From G963674955 sp963674955 (lineage in GTDB: Bacteria; Desulfobacterota; Desulfovibrionia; Desulfovibrionales; Desulfovibrionaceae), in assembly GCA_963674955.2 (NCBI GenBank), contig CAXXKR010000004.1:124001-188000 (forward strand): a DNA stretch of 64,000 bases, given 5' to 3'. Under the pieces are notes generated by a model. It worked only from the letters and a program-made list of their open reading frames with translations. It ran no database searches and was not told where the DNA came from. Of the stretch, positions 1 through 8,882 are shown in pieces. The first letter of the stretch is position 1, and every line of letters starts with the position of its first letter. Both the position numbers and the translations under genes were made by a program.

Positions 1-363
1 TATTTCCTGTGGCAGGGCAGAGGGCTTGAAGGGTTTTTCCCCTGGTGCGTCATGGCTGCGGGTGTGGTGGGAGCTGCATGCTACGCCTTTGCCAAACCCA
101 AGCCCGGAGTCGGTCTTTCTATTCCCGTGTTTCTGCCGCCGTTGGTCACGGTCATTACCGTATGGCTGCTGGTGCCTCGTGAGATGGCCCCTTACGTGGC
201 CTATGTCGGGGGTTGCCTGGGAACGTTGGCCGGGGCGGACGTGGCCCATCTTTTCAACAAGGGGACCAGGGACAGGCTTGATGCGGCCGTATTGTCAATC
301 GGAGGCGCTGGAACTTTCGGAGCTGTTTTTTTAACCGGCATTCTTGCCGTCCTGGTGGCCTGA
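1..363 (+). CDS. DUF1614 family membrane protein (5' end outside window)
   Basis: The reading frame is open from the first base and ends at TGA 361-363, so only the C-terminal 120 residues are visible. They form three to four hydrophobic stretches and carry the family-like segment GTLAGADVAHL followed by GGAGTFGAVFLTGILAVLVA at the C-terminus. That pattern matches DUF1614 inner-membrane proteins, whose function is unknown to me. The downstream DUF523 gene starts inside the stop codon (TGATG), so the two are probably translationally coupled. The true start lies upstream of the window. Confidence 0.6.
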   Translation, partial: YFLWQGRGLEGFFPWCVMAAGVVGAACYAFAKPKPGVGLSIPVFLPPLVTVITVWLLVPREMAPYVAYVGGCLGTLAGADVAHLFNKGTRDRLDAAVLSIGGAGTFGAVFLTGILAVLVA

Positions 364-893
364 TGAGGAAAGATAAAATACGACTCGGCGTCAGCAGATG
401 CGTTTTCGGGGACAAGGTCCGCTATGACGGCGGCCACAAATACAGCCCCTTTCTCGAGGAAATCGAGCTTGATTTCGAGCTCGTCCCTGTCTGCCCGGAG
501 GTGGAGTGCGGCATGACTACGCCAAGGGAACCGGCCCACATCGGCGGCAGCCCCATGCAGCCGACCTTCATGGGCAACTTGACCGACAGGAACTACACCT
601 TTCAGCTCATGACCTGGGTCCAGGAAAGGATTCAGGTCTTTCACATCGAGCCGGTGTTCGGGTATATTTTCAGAGGCGGTTCTCCCAGTTGCGCGGCGGT
701 TGAAAAGCTGCCAGTTTACAACCTGGACGGGGCTGTGCGCGGCTACAGCTACGGGCTGTTCGCCCGAGAGTTCATGCGTACTTTTCCGGGTGCGCCGATT
801 CTGGAAGACACGGGTCTGGCCCAGCCGCTTTTGCGCGAGCAATTCCTGCGCAAGGTCGGCCGGTATCACAAGGCGTGCAACCAGCGGATGTGA
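363..893 (+). CDS. DUF523 family protein
   Basis: A 176-residue protein matching the DUF523 family, whose role is not established. The N-terminal half holds the conserved cysteine-rich face: RLGVSRCVFG (Cys13), YDGGHK, and VCPEVECGM (Cys44 and Cys49), followed by the G-x-P-x-P-R-E type segment TTPREPAHI. A later SPSCA motif is the fourth cysteine region. Together these suggest a metal or Fe-S site. The ATG overlaps the stop of the DUF1614 gene by one base. DUF523 proteins are often fused to DUF1722; here the protein stands alone. Confidence 0.8.
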   Translation: MRKDKIRLGVSRCVFGDKVRYDGGHKYSPFLEEIELDFELVPVCPEVECGMTTPREPAHIGGSPMQPTFMGNLTDRNYTFQLMTWVQERIQVFHIEPVFGYIFRGGSPSCAAVEKLPVYNLDGAVRGYSYGLFAREFMRTFPGAPILEDTGLAQPLLREQFLRKVGRYHKACNQRM

Positions 894-1017
894 ATAGAAA
901 AAGTTGACTCAAGTTCACTTGCGGCTTGATCGGACTCTTGTTATACGATCTCCATCAAGAACGCTTAAAATACTGACCGCCCGTGCATTTTGTTTGGAAT
1001 AAGGCAGATAAAAAAAA

Positions 1018-2379
1018 ATGAATACGAATACGAGACACATCGTTTCCCTTCTGATTCTTGTCCTTTTGGTCCTTGGATGCGGCTTGGCCCATGCCCAGCA
1101 GGAAGAAGGCCAGCCCACGCAGGTTTCCGGCCCCATGGATTTGGAAAAGTGCGTTCTCTACGGTCTTGAGAACAATCCGGCCATGGTCGCCGCCCGCGCC
1201 CAGCTTCTGGGCTCCAAGTACAGCAAGCATTCCGCCTTGTCCGACATGTTTCCTTCAAGCTCGCTGGCCTATGGTTGGGAGCACAAGGGCAGAAAACCGA
1301 AGAACGCCGCCGGGACCATGAGCGCCCCCCAGGATTCCTGGAGCCTGCACCTGAATCTGCACCAGCCCATTTTTACCGGATTCAGGCTTTTGTCCACCTA
1401 TCAGCGGGCGGCTTTGACCCGCGAGCAGAACGAGGCCAAGCTTTACGACACGGAATTGAGCCTGATAAACGAGATTCAGTCCAACTTCCTGGGGCTTCTC
1501 AAGGCGCGCATGGACGTGACGAGCGCCCAGGATTCCGTGGAAAGGCTCAAGTCCCAGCTCAAGGTCACCAGCGCTTTTTACGATGTCGGCCTCAAGCCCC
1601 GGCTGGATGTCCTTCAGGCCGAGGTCGACCTCGCCACCGCTGAGCAGAACCTGCTGACCGCCAAGAATGCGGTGTCCACGCAGACCGCTAAAATGAACAC
1701 CCTCTTGAATCTGCCTTTGTCGCAACAGGTGGAATATGTGGGCAGCCTGTCTTTCATTCCCTTCAACCTGGAGTTGGAAGAATGCCTTGAGCGGGCTTAC
1801 AAGAATCGGCCCGATATCCAGATCGGAATCAAGAGCGTGGAGATTGCAGGAAAGAATTCAAAAATCGCCGCCAGCGAATATTATCCGGAAGTCTCAGCCG
1901 ATTACGACTACTATCGCACCGGAGACGAGCCGGTTTTGGGCAAAAGCAGATATCTGACCAATGTCCAGAGCGAATACTGGACCGCAGGCGTGAGCATGAA
2001 CTGGGACATCTTTCAGAGCGGCAGCACCTATTTCAGCCACAAGGCGGCTCGCCAGGATGTCCACAGGGTGGAGGCCGAGCTTGAGACCACGAAACTCAAT
2101 GCCGGATATTCCGTCAAGGAAGGCTTTTTGAGCCTCAAGGAGGCCGCCGACCGCATCGGTGTGGCCCGCAAGTCCGTGGAGGCGGCCAAGGAGTCCTATC
2201 GCATGGCCGTGGCCAGATATCAGGCCCAGGTCGGCACCAATACCGACGTTCTGGATGCCCAGGCCAGGGTAAGCTCCAGCGAATCCCAGCTTATCAATGC
2301 CCAGGCCGACTACCAGACGGCCCTGGCTTCCATCTACGTTTCCATGGGCGAGAAGAATTCCGGACTGGTAGTGAAGTAA
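1018..2379 (+). CDS. TolC family outer membrane efflux protein
   Basis: A 453-residue outer membrane factor. A Sec signal peptide (residues 1 to about 26, cleavage near GLAHA/QQ) is followed by two homologous halves of long amphipathic helices with typical outer-membrane-efflux segments, such as LGLLKARMDVTSAQDSVE and the C-terminal QAQVGTNTDVLDAQARV. Such proteins form trimeric beta-barrel/alpha-tunnel channels that serve tripartite pumps or type I secretion. No membrane fusion protein or ABC transporter lies next to it, so its partner is encoded elsewhere. The stop codon overlaps the ATG of the next small gene (TAATG). Confidence 0.85.
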   Translation: MNTNTRHIVSLLILVLLVLGCGLAHAQQEEGQPTQVSGPMDLEKCVLYGLENNPAMVAARAQLLGSKYSKHSALSDMFPSSSLAYGWEHKGRKPKNAAGTMSAPQDSWSLHLNLHQPIFTGFRLLSTYQRAALTREQNEAKLYDTELSLINEIQSNFLGLLKARMDVTSAQDSVERLKSQLKVTSAFYDVGLKPRLDVLQAEVDLATAEQNLLTAKNAVSTQTAKMNTLLNLPLSQQVEYVGSLSFIPFNLELEECLERAYKNRPDIQIGIKSVEIAGKNSKIAASEYYPEVSADYDYYRTGDEPVLGKSRYLTNVQSEYWTAGVSMNWDIFQSGSTYFSHKAARQDVHRVEAELETTKLNAGYSVKEGFLSLKEAADRIGVARKSVEAAKESYRMAVARYQAQVGTNTDVLDAQARVSSSESQLINAQADYQTALASIYVSMGEKNSGLVVK

Positions 2380-2591
2380 TGCCGTTTAATTTTTTGGGTG
2401 GGAAACCCAAAGAACGCGCGGGAATGGATTGCCCCCGCTGTGGCGGCGTTCTTCATTCCCTAAAGGGGTGACGCGAGGTCTCGTTGCGTTGCAGGTCTTG
2501 CGGCGTCAGGTTTCTGCCCAAGGATTTGGTTGACCGTCTTGACGATTCCTTTGAGGAGGAAGTTGCATTTGTGCCAATGGACAGGTTGTAA
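2379..2591 (+). CDS. Small zinc-ribbon protein, frame interrupted by an in-frame TGA (candidate selenoprotein or nonsense allele)
   Basis: The ATG overlaps the stop of the TolC-like gene. The frame runs 30 codons, meets TGA at 2469-2471, and then continues open in the same frame for 39 codons to TAA 2589-2591. Both halves look coding and complement each other: CPRCGG before the TGA and RCRSCG after it make the two CxxC knuckles of a zinc ribbon, followed by an acidic tail (FLPKDLVDRLDDSFEEEV). The second half also contains the ribosome binding site of the transglycosylase gene. Either UGA is decoded (selenocysteine or readthrough), the allele carries a nonsense mutation (for example CGA to TGA), or there is a base-call error. 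I know of no named family for it. Confidence 0.5.
2487..2505 (+). promoter_or_regulatory. SECIS-like hairpin downstream of the in-frame TGA
   Basis: CGUUGC (2487-2492) pairs with GCGGCG (2500-2505, two G-U pairs) around the loop AGGUCUU. The loop begins 21 nt after the UGA and has a G among its first two bases, which fits the bacterial SECIS rules I remember. GTTGCAGGTCT (2488-2498) is identical to the apical part of the E. coli fdhF SECIS as I recall it. Alternative pairing of TGACGC (2469-2474) with GCGTCA (2503-2508) is also possible. Chance resemblance is not excluded. Confidence 0.4.
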
Positions 2592-3501
2592 GGTCTTTCC
2601 ATTATTCCTGGCATTCTTTGTGGGCATGACGGCCGTATCCGTTGTCCATGCCGGTTCGCGTCCCGATTCCGTATGGATTCCCCTGATTTCCCGCCTGACC
2701 TTGGACGGTTTTGACCGTTTCGAACTGGAGAGATTGTTTTCCAGCCCCGCCCTTGAGTATGATTCGGGCCTGATGTTCCGCAAAATGGACGCTCTGCTGG
2801 GCAGCCGGAAGGCCGTGAACAAAGGCGCAAAGCCCGCTCCTCCCAAGGTGAACACCGACTATCTCAATCCCATGCTCATGGCCGGAGCCTACGCCTATAT
2901 GCGCGAACATCGAGAGACCCTGTCCGACATCGAGGACGAGTACGGCGTTCCCCGCGAAGTGCTGGTGGCCCTCGTTCTGGTTGAAACCAAGCTTGGAGTC
3001 AAGATAGGTGATCGTCCGGCCGTCTCGCCTTTGGCCAGTATGGCGCTGGGCGGCGATCCCGGACAGTTCAAAGAGTTTCTGGCCAGCCGGAAGGTGTCGG
3101 GCGAGGATTCCCGGTGGCTCGCCAAGCGCATCGCCCGCAAGGCCGACTGGGCATACAACGAGTTGAAGGCGTTGCTGACCTACGCCAGGAACAACGGGCG
3201 ACAGGATCCCCTTGTCATCCCAGGCTCCATGTACGGGGCCATAGGCTTTTGCCAGTTCATGCCCACCAGCGCCCTGCATTACGGGGTTGACGGCGACGGA
3301 GACGGAAGGCTCGATCTTTTCTCCAAGCGCGACGCCTTGTTCAGCATGGCCAATTTTTTGAAGAAACATGGCTGGAAAGAAGAGATGACGGAAGAACGTC
3401 GGCTGGCCGTGCTCTACCGCTACAACCATTCCAAGTCGTATTCATTGACGGTTCTGGCCGTAGCCGAGAAACTGAGGGTTATCGCCGAGACCGTCGGCTA
3501 A
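2569..3501 (+). CDS. MltB-type lytic murein transglycosylase
   Basis: Cleaves the MurNAc-GlcNAc bond of peptidoglycan to give anhydro-muropeptides. I chose the TTG at 2569 because AGGAGGAA lies at 2554-2561; this gives 310 residues with a signal peptide ending near VVHA. TTG 2563 is possible too. The SLT fold is shown by the catalytic glutamate region VLVETKLGVKIGD (Glu139 of this model) and by YGAIGFCQFMPTSALHY followed by VDGDGDGRLDL and MANFLKKHGW, the MltB signature. No lipobox is visible, so it is probably periplasmic rather than a lipoprotein. Its start lies inside the preceding zinc-ribbon frame. Its 3' end overlaps the convergent glycosyltransferase by 4 nt. Confidence 0.85.
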   Translation: MCQWTGCKVFPLFLAFFVGMTAVSVVHAGSRPDSVWIPLISRLTLDGFDRFELERLFSSPALEYDSGLMFRKMDALLGSRKAVNKGAKPAPPKVNTDYLNPMLMAGAYAYMREHRETLSDIEDEYGVPREVLVALVLVETKLGVKIGDRPAVSPLASMALGGDPGQFKEFLASRKVSGEDSRWLAKRIARKADWAYNELKALLTYARNNGRQDPLVIPGSMYGAIGFCQFMPTSALHYGVDGDGDGRLDLFSKRDALFSMANFLKKHGWKEEMTEERRLAVLYRYNHSKSYSLTVLAVAEKLRVIAETVG

Positions 3502-4628
3502 CCATCCTGCAACCCCTGGTAAAGGGTGAGGGTTCTTTTTAGGAAATCATGCCCTGACAATTGGGACATGGTTGTTTGCTGCTCGCGGACCAGCTTTTTT
3601 CGCAGGTTTTCATTTTCGGCGTATGCCGAGATCATCTGGGCCAGGGCGTTCATGTCCCCCGGAGGAACAAGCGCCGTGCCCGGCACCAGATCAGGCATCA
3701 CGCCGACATCGGTGGAAATCAGGGGCCGTTTTGCGGCCATGATTTCCAGGGCGGCCCTGGCGATTGCCTCGGACCACAGCGAGGCCACCACTCCCAGGTC
3801 GACGGCTGACACGCAGGCGGCCACGTCGTCGCGCCTGCCGCTGATGCAGGCAATCTCCCGCAAGTCGTACTCGTCAATCCATTCCTGAACCTGGTCAAGC
3901 CTGGTGGCGGTTTCAAAGCCGATGAAAAAAAGGCGCAGGCTCTTCATGCCTTTTTCATGATAGAGCCTTGAGACGGCCTGTATGAGTTCGAGTTGGCCCT
4001 TGACCCGGTCAAAGCGACCCAGCAGGCCGACCACGAAATGTTCCGGTGCGAATCCGAATTCCTTGCGCACCCTGTCGCGCCCTTCGGGGTCGAAACTGTG
4101 AGCGGCCATGTCCACGCCGCCGTGGATGAGCCAGAGTTTGTCTTCGGGAGTGTTCATGGTCTTCAGGAAATGGTCGGCCATGCGCTTGTTGGTGGCCACC
4201 ACGGCATCGGCCAGCCTGGAGTGAAGCAAGCGGTTGGGCAGATTGTTTTTCGGAAGCCTCTGGTCGCCCCTGGTGCGCACGAGTTTGTACTTGAAGCCCA
4301 GGAGCTTGAAGAGACCCCAGAGCAGAAAGCCTTCGCCTCGGTGGCAGTTGATCACGTCCGGCCTGTGGCGCTTGATGAGCCTTATGGCCTTCATGGCAGC
4401 GGGCAGGAGCCTGAATGGATTTATTGTGTTGAGGTCCAGTGTCTCGGTCTTCAGCCCCATTTCCAGGGCCTTGCGTTCGGAATCCGTTCCTGCCAGAGTG
4501 ATTACCAGGGTTTCGTGTCCGGCGTCCCCAAGCAGTTTTCCCAGGTACATGGCATACCAGGAGGTTGCATTGAACCAGCGGACGTTTATGACTTGAAATG
4601 TTTTCATCTGACTTACCGTAGGGGACAT
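3498..4628 (-). CDS. Glycosyltransferase family 4 protein
   Basis: A 376-residue GT-B enzyme. The N-terminal domain begins with FQVINVRWFNATSWYAMYLG. The C-terminal nucleotide-sugar domain holds VGLLGRFDRVKGQLELIQA, an interdomain stretch ending CISGRRDDVAACVSAVD, and the E-x7-E type element SEAIARAALEIMAAKRPLI. The sugar donor cannot be told; a role in lipopolysaccharide or exopolysaccharide assembly fits the neighbouring GT2 gene, which diverges from it. Start ATG 4628 has GGGAGG eight bases upstream; an internal ATG at 4607 would remove seven residues and is an alternative. The stop overlaps mltB. Confidence 0.8.
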   Translation of the reverse strand: MSPTVSQMKTFQVINVRWFNATSWYAMYLGKLLGDAGHETLVITLAGTDSERKALEMGLKTETLDLNTINPFRLLPAAMKAIRLIKRHRPDVINCHRGEGFLLWGLFKLLGFKYKLVRTRGDQRLPKNNLPNRLLHSRLADAVVATNKRMADHFLKTMNTPEDKLWLIHGGVDMAAHSFDPEGRDRVRKEFGFAPEHFVVGLLGRFDRVKGQLELIQAVSRLYHEKGMKSLRLFFIGFETATRLDQVQEWIDEYDLREIACISGRRDDVAACVSAVDLGVVASLWSEAIARAALEIMAAKRPLISTDVGVMPDLVPGTALVPPGDMNALAQMISAYAENENLRKKLVREQQTTMSQLSGHDFLKRTLTLYQGLQDG

Positions 4629-4670
4629 TTACATGGCCTCCCCGCGGTTGGCAAGAATATTGAAGAAATA

Positions 4671-5528
4671 ATGAATCCGCTTATTTCCGTTGTCATACCG
4701 ACCTATAACCGCGCCGGGTTCGTGGCCGAGGCCGTGGAGTCCGTCCTGGGGCAGACCTTGGCGGACATCGAATGCATCGTGGTGGACGATGGTTCAACCG
4801 ATTCCACTCAAGAGCTGTTGTCGGCGTTCGGGGACGAGCGCCTGACCGTGGTGCGGCAGGACAACCGGGGCGTGTCCGCCGCCAGGAATCGCGGGATCGC
4901 CCTGTCCGGGGCTGCCCATGTGGCCCTGCTCGATTCCGACGACTACTGGCTGCCTGAAAAGCTGGAAAGGCAGTTGGACCTGATGCGCAGGGAGGGACTC
5001 GACATCAGCCAGACCGACGAAATCTGGATCAGGAACGGCAGGCGGGTCAATCCCAAATTCAAGCACGCCAAGCCCGACGGCATGTTCTTCGAGCGCTCGC
5101 TGGAGATGTGCCTCATCAGTCCTTCCTGCGTGATGTTCAGCAGGGATTTTTGGCAGGACATGGGGCCGTTTGACGAGGATTTTCCGGCCTGCGAGGACTA
5201 TGACCTCTGGCTCAGAACCTGCCTGAAATATCCAGTAGGCCTTGAATCTGAAAAACTGGTGGTCAAACGCGGCGGGCGACCGGACCAGTTGTCCAATTCC
5301 GTCCCCTGCCTGGACCTCTACAGGATGCACGCCATCATGAAGGTCATGGCCAACGGCGCTTTGACGTCCGACCAGCGCGAGGCTGCGGAAAACGAGTTGC
5401 GCAGGAAAGGCGAAATTTTCATTCAGGGCTGCCGCAAAAGGGACAGGCTGGAATATGGCGACCGGGTTTGGAACCTGATTTGCAAGGCATTGGCCGGTGA
5501 AGCGGTTTCCTTGAAGCCCATGTTGTAA
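4671..5528 (+). CDS. Glycosyltransferase family 2 protein
   Basis: A 285-residue GT-A enzyme starting PLISVVIPTYNRAGFVAEAV. The nucleotide-sugar site is seen in CIVVDDGSTDST and the DxD-type LLDSDDYW. A later segment (FDEDFPACEDYDLWLR) supplies the acidic catalytic-loop pattern seen in this family. No membrane segment is predicted. The frame is open far upstream, but only because it faces the GT4 gene; ATG 4671 is the first start that gives the canonical N-terminus. It diverges from the GT4 gene with about 40 bp between the starts, suggesting one surface-glycan locus. Confidence 0.85.
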   Translation: MNPLISVVIPTYNRAGFVAEAVESVLGQTLADIECIVVDDGSTDSTQELLSAFGDERLTVVRQDNRGVSAARNRGIALSGAAHVALLDSDDYWLPEKLERQLDLMRREGLDISQTDEIWIRNGRRVNPKFKHAKPDGMFFERSLEMCLISPSCVMFSRDFWQDMGPFDEDFPACEDYDLWLRTCLKYPVGLESEKLVVKRGGRPDQLSNSVPCLDLYRMHAIMKVMANGALTSDQREAAENELRRKGEIFIQGCRKRDRLEYGDRVWNLICKALAGEAVSLKPML

Positions 5529-5626
5529 CATGTGCTAATCATTGCTAATGGTTTTTTGACGGAACCGCATGTTGACAGTCCCGTGTGCGTTATTCGGTTC
5601 GGTCCCCGCGAGTGAAAGGAGAGTTC

Positions 5627-8299
5627 ATGGCCAGCCTGTCGTCGCTGCTTAAACAGATGCCCACAATAACCCAGTCGCGCATGGTCGCTTCCGGCTATGG
5701 AGTGTGGCTGGCCTGGTCGGGCGGCCTTCACAACGCCATTTCCCATACCCTCAAGGATTACGGGGCCCTGAAAATGGCCAGCGAGGAAGGGCAGTCCTTC
5801 TGGTTCTCCCAGTCCCAGGACATATTTCGAGCCTTGGCCCGGTTGCGTATCTGGGCCAAACTCAATTCCATGACGGTTTTTTGCCAGGTCATCCCCGTGA
5901 CCTTTCAGGTGGCCTACGACCTGACCCCTTCCCTTTCCGTTCCTGCGGAATTTGGGCGGCAGGAAGCGGAGGTCCCCGACGATTTCGAGATTTGGATACA
6001 TCCGAAGATGAAGGAGACAGTGCTGGAAGTCCGCGGCCTGGAACTGAAGCCCGTGGCCATGGTTCCGGGGCTGGCAAGCGGCCCCTGGCTTTTGCTTTCA
6101 GCCGATCAGGGCCTGGATTACGAGTCCTCGCTGAGTTGGTATTACATCATAAAGCCGCTGGGCAAGATGGGGGAGAAACAGAGGATTCTCGGTTGGAGAA
6201 ATTTCTTTTCCGAACTGGAGACCGTGATTTCCAGGGTCGGCCTGAAGTTCATCACCGATCCCGGCGACGGGACCGTGATAATTCCCCTGGACAATATCCG
6301 TTTGCTGCGAACCTGGTGCGGCGAGGTGCTGAACCTGATCAGGACCCTGAAGGACGGCGAAGGGGAGCACTACTGGCCGTGCGTCATGGCGACCATGCGT
6401 CAGGGTGATCTGCCTTTAAACAAGGATTTGTTGGGCAGGGTCGGTCTGGATTGGAACAAATTGACGCCGGATATTCCTTATCTTCAGTTCAAGGATGCCT
6501 TCAGTCTCGGCGAGCAGTTCCAGTTGAAGGACGTGAACAAGAAGGGCGACACCGAGACGCTTGATTCCTGGTGCACCATCAGCACCCTTGCGGGCGATGA
6601 CCTGGAACAGAGGGGCGCCCTGGAAGTGGCCCTGGCCGGCAAGTTGATAATGGGCGAGAGCGAGTGCTTTTATTGCGGCCTGAAAAATCATGATTCCAGG
6701 CAATGTCCCAGCCGGGCTTTGACCAGCCTTGACGGGCAGGTCTGGCCTCGCCTGGCCAGGATAGACATGACGGATTATCCGGCGGGAGTCGCGGCCATAG
6801 ATGCCGATATTGACCCTGAAAAGCCGCTGGAGGGGTTGCAGAATCTTCTCTATCAGGGCGACAAGCTGAAGAATCTGCTCATGCGGGCCATCTTCGAGAT
6901 CAATGCCCCAGACAACCTGAGAATGCTGCAAATGATCTGGCGCAACCGGGGCAAGGAATGGAACGAGGGATTCAGTGAACTCGCACCGGAAGAGGGGGAA
7001 TACATCTGGGCGGCATTGGAATCCCTGCGCGTCATGGACTATGAGCGGAGCGAGGAATTGCTCAGAAAGGCCATCCTGAAATATCCCAGAAGCTACCAGC
7101 CTCAATCCCTGCTCGGGTTCATCTACATGGAGAACGGCGACCTGAATCAGGCCGAGTTCTATTGGCAGGAAGCCGAAAGGCTCAGTTATACGCCGATGCA
7201 GCAGAGCTATTTTCTCTATCTCCAGGCCCGGCTCCAGGAAAACGCCGGAGAACTCAAGGAGGCGGCGAATCTTTTTCAGCGCGCCTACACCGTGGCTTCG
7301 GGAGGTTGGCGCGAACCCTTGTACCGCCAGGGCGTGTGCATGGTGAAGATGGGCTTCACGGGCCAGGCTCTGGACATTTTTCTGGAACTCATCGACCGCG
7401 ACCCGAATCTCTTCAACCGGATACTCATCGATCCGGAACTTGAACGCGGGCGCATACATATTCTGAACTCCTTGTGGGACAAATGGGATGCGGCCGAGTC
7501 CGGTCTAGGCGAAGACAAGAAGCTTCTGGCGGAATACACATCCGACGTGGCCCAGCGTTTCGAGGAGGGGCACGATTTCTTCAATCCGGCCACGGAACGC
7601 CTAAAGCAGATGGGCAAGCTGGCCGAGGTCAACAACTACGTGGCCTACAGGAAGCTCGAAACGGGCATCGACAAGTTCTCGCTGGATCTGGAAAAGGAAG
7701 TCGTCATTGAGATCAAGCGCATGAACAGGAAACTCGAGCATCTTTTCGATAGGCTCAAGGAGGTCCAGGGCGAAGCCGCCTGGTTCCCGTTTCCCAAACT
7801 GCTGCTCGAATTCAACAGGGACTTCAACTACTGTGTCGAAAAGATCAGGTGGATAAAGGTCCAGCACCTCAAGAAGGCGGATAACTTTCGAGCGGCCATG
7901 CGCTACATCGTGGAGATCGAAAGCCGCATCGACAAGCTCCAGGGACAGTTGGTGACCTTGAGGATAGTCAGGGACAGCACGCTGTTCATCATGATCATGG
8001 GACGCAGCTTCATCTGGTTCGAACTGGTCGGCCTGGCCCTGGCCATCGTGGCCCTGCCGGTGTTCATCTACCTGACTCAGGCCACCCCGGATTTCTGGCT
8101 GGTGAACATGGTGGACAAGCACCGTTGGGACGTTCAGAAGGGGCTCATATTCGGGTTGAGCTTCATGGCCCTGGTGCTGGCGCTTTTGAAAAGCCTTTTT
8201 TCCTTTGAAAGAAAAAAACGGGAACTGTTCAGGCAGGCGGGCGTGGACTTAGAGACCGGCAAGCCCGTGAAGACCGCCGGGAAGAAAAAGAAGAAGTGA
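5627..8299 (+). CDS. Large TPR protein with CCHC zinc knuckle and C-terminal membrane anchor
   Basis: An 890-residue protein I cannot assign to a named family. Start ATG 5627 follows AAGGAGAG. The N-terminal 340 residues form an unrecognised soluble domain. Then comes CFYCGLKNHDSRQC, an exact C-x2-C-x4-H-x4-C zinc knuckle (Cys347, Cys350, His355, Cys360). From about 430 to 640 there are TPR-like helix pairs (for example YPRSYQPQSLLGFIYMENG), then a charged helical region. Two membrane segments follow at about 795-818 and 838-858, with a lysine-rich end. A cytoplasmic scaffold tethered to the membrane is one reading. Its last four bases overlap the GTG of the Nudix gene. Confidence 0.7.
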   Translation: MASLSSLLKQMPTITQSRMVASGYGVWLAWSGGLHNAISHTLKDYGALKMASEEGQSFWFSQSQDIFRALARLRIWAKLNSMTVFCQVIPVTFQVAYDLTPSLSVPAEFGRQEAEVPDDFEIWIHPKMKETVLEVRGLELKPVAMVPGLASGPWLLLSADQGLDYESSLSWYYIIKPLGKMGEKQRILGWRNFFSELETVISRVGLKFITDPGDGTVIIPLDNIRLLRTWCGEVLNLIRTLKDGEGEHYWPCVMATMRQGDLPLNKDLLGRVGLDWNKLTPDIPYLQFKDAFSLGEQFQLKDVNKKGDTETLDSWCTISTLAGDDLEQRGALEVALAGKLIMGESECFYCGLKNHDSRQCPSRALTSLDGQVWPRLARIDMTDYPAGVAAIDADIDPEKPLEGLQNLLYQGDKLKNLLMRAIFEINAPDNLRMLQMIWRNRGKEWNEGFSELAPEEGEYIWAALESLRVMDYERSEELLRKAILKYPRSYQPQSLLGFIYMENGDLNQAEFYWQEAERLSYTPMQQSYFLYLQARLQENAGELKEAANLFQRAYTVASGGWREPLYRQGVCMVKMGFTGQALDIFLELIDRDPNLFNRILIDPELERGRIHILNSLWDKWDAAESGLGEDKKLLAEYTSDVAQRFEEGHDFFNPATERLKQMGKLAEVNNYVAYRKLETGIDKFSLDLEKEVVIEIKRMNRKLEHLFDRLKEVQGEAAWFPFPKLLLEFNRDFNYCVEKIRWIKVQHLKKADNFRAAMRYIVEIESRIDKLQGQLVTLRIVRDSTLFIMIMGRSFIWFELVGLALAIVALPVFIYLTQATPDFWLVNMVDKHRWDVQKGLIFGLSFMALVLALLKSLFSFERKKRELFRQAGVDLETGKPVKTAGKKKKK

Positions 8300-8778
8300 T
8301 CGGGTCATTGTCGGAAGCCGCTTCGATCCTGCGCGTCTGGTTTGAAAGGCTCAGGCCGCGTGGGACGGTCCATGTGAACATGGCCTCCGGCCTGTTGGTC
8401 CACAAGGGGAGGATATTCATACAGAAGCGTCTGCCGGACGATGTCTGGGCCGGATTGTGGGAATTCCCCGGCGGAGTCATCGAGAAGGGCGAAACACCGG
8501 AACAGGCGTTGAGGCGTGAGTTCGTGGAAGAGGTTGCCCTGGAAATCCGGCCAGTGAGAGAGATGAAGCCCGTCAGCCATGTCTATGGCCGTCATCTGGT
8601 CACCCTGCATTGTTTTTTCTGCGTGTATGAGAACGGATTCGTGGAGCCGGAATTGAAAGAGGCGGTGGAAGGGGAGTTCGTCACCCCTGGAGAGCTTCTG
8701 AAATATGAATTTCCCGCTGGACACGCCCGACTTTTGCGCCGCATGCGCAGAAATTGTGACTTTCAGGCTTTTTTATAA
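8296..8778 (+). CDS. Nudix hydrolase (MutT-like)
   Basis: A 160-residue protein with the Nudix box GGVIEKGETPEQALRREFVE followed by EVALEI. It fits G-x5-E-x7-R-E-U-x-E-E-x-G-U except that the last glycine is alanine. The fold is preceded by RIFIQKRLPDDVWAGLWEFP, as in MutT-like enzymes that hydrolyse oxidised nucleotides or other nucleoside diphosphate-X substrates; the substrate is unknown. The GTG start overlaps the TGA of the TPR gene (GTGA), so translation is probably coupled. Confidence 0.8.
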   Translation: MIGSLSEAASILRVWFERLRPRGTVHVNMASGLLVHKGRIFIQKRLPDDVWAGLWEFPGGVIEKGETPEQALRREFVEEVALEIRPVREMKPVSHVYGRHLVTLHCFFCVYENGFVEPELKEAVEGEFVTPGELLKYEFPAGHARLLRRMRRNCDFQAFL

Positions 8779-8882
8779 AAAACAATCTTAAATTCAATCG
8801 GTTGTCTGTTCGGGTACGGAAATTGCTATTTTTACCTGCAGAGTGTTTTGAATCCAATTTTTTGACTATCAGGAAGAGTATT

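Noticed and set aside
3993..4670. Long open extension in front of the GT2 gene
   Set aside because: It runs antisense through the GT4 coding region and has no glycosyltransferase similarity; the canonical N-terminus begins at 4671.
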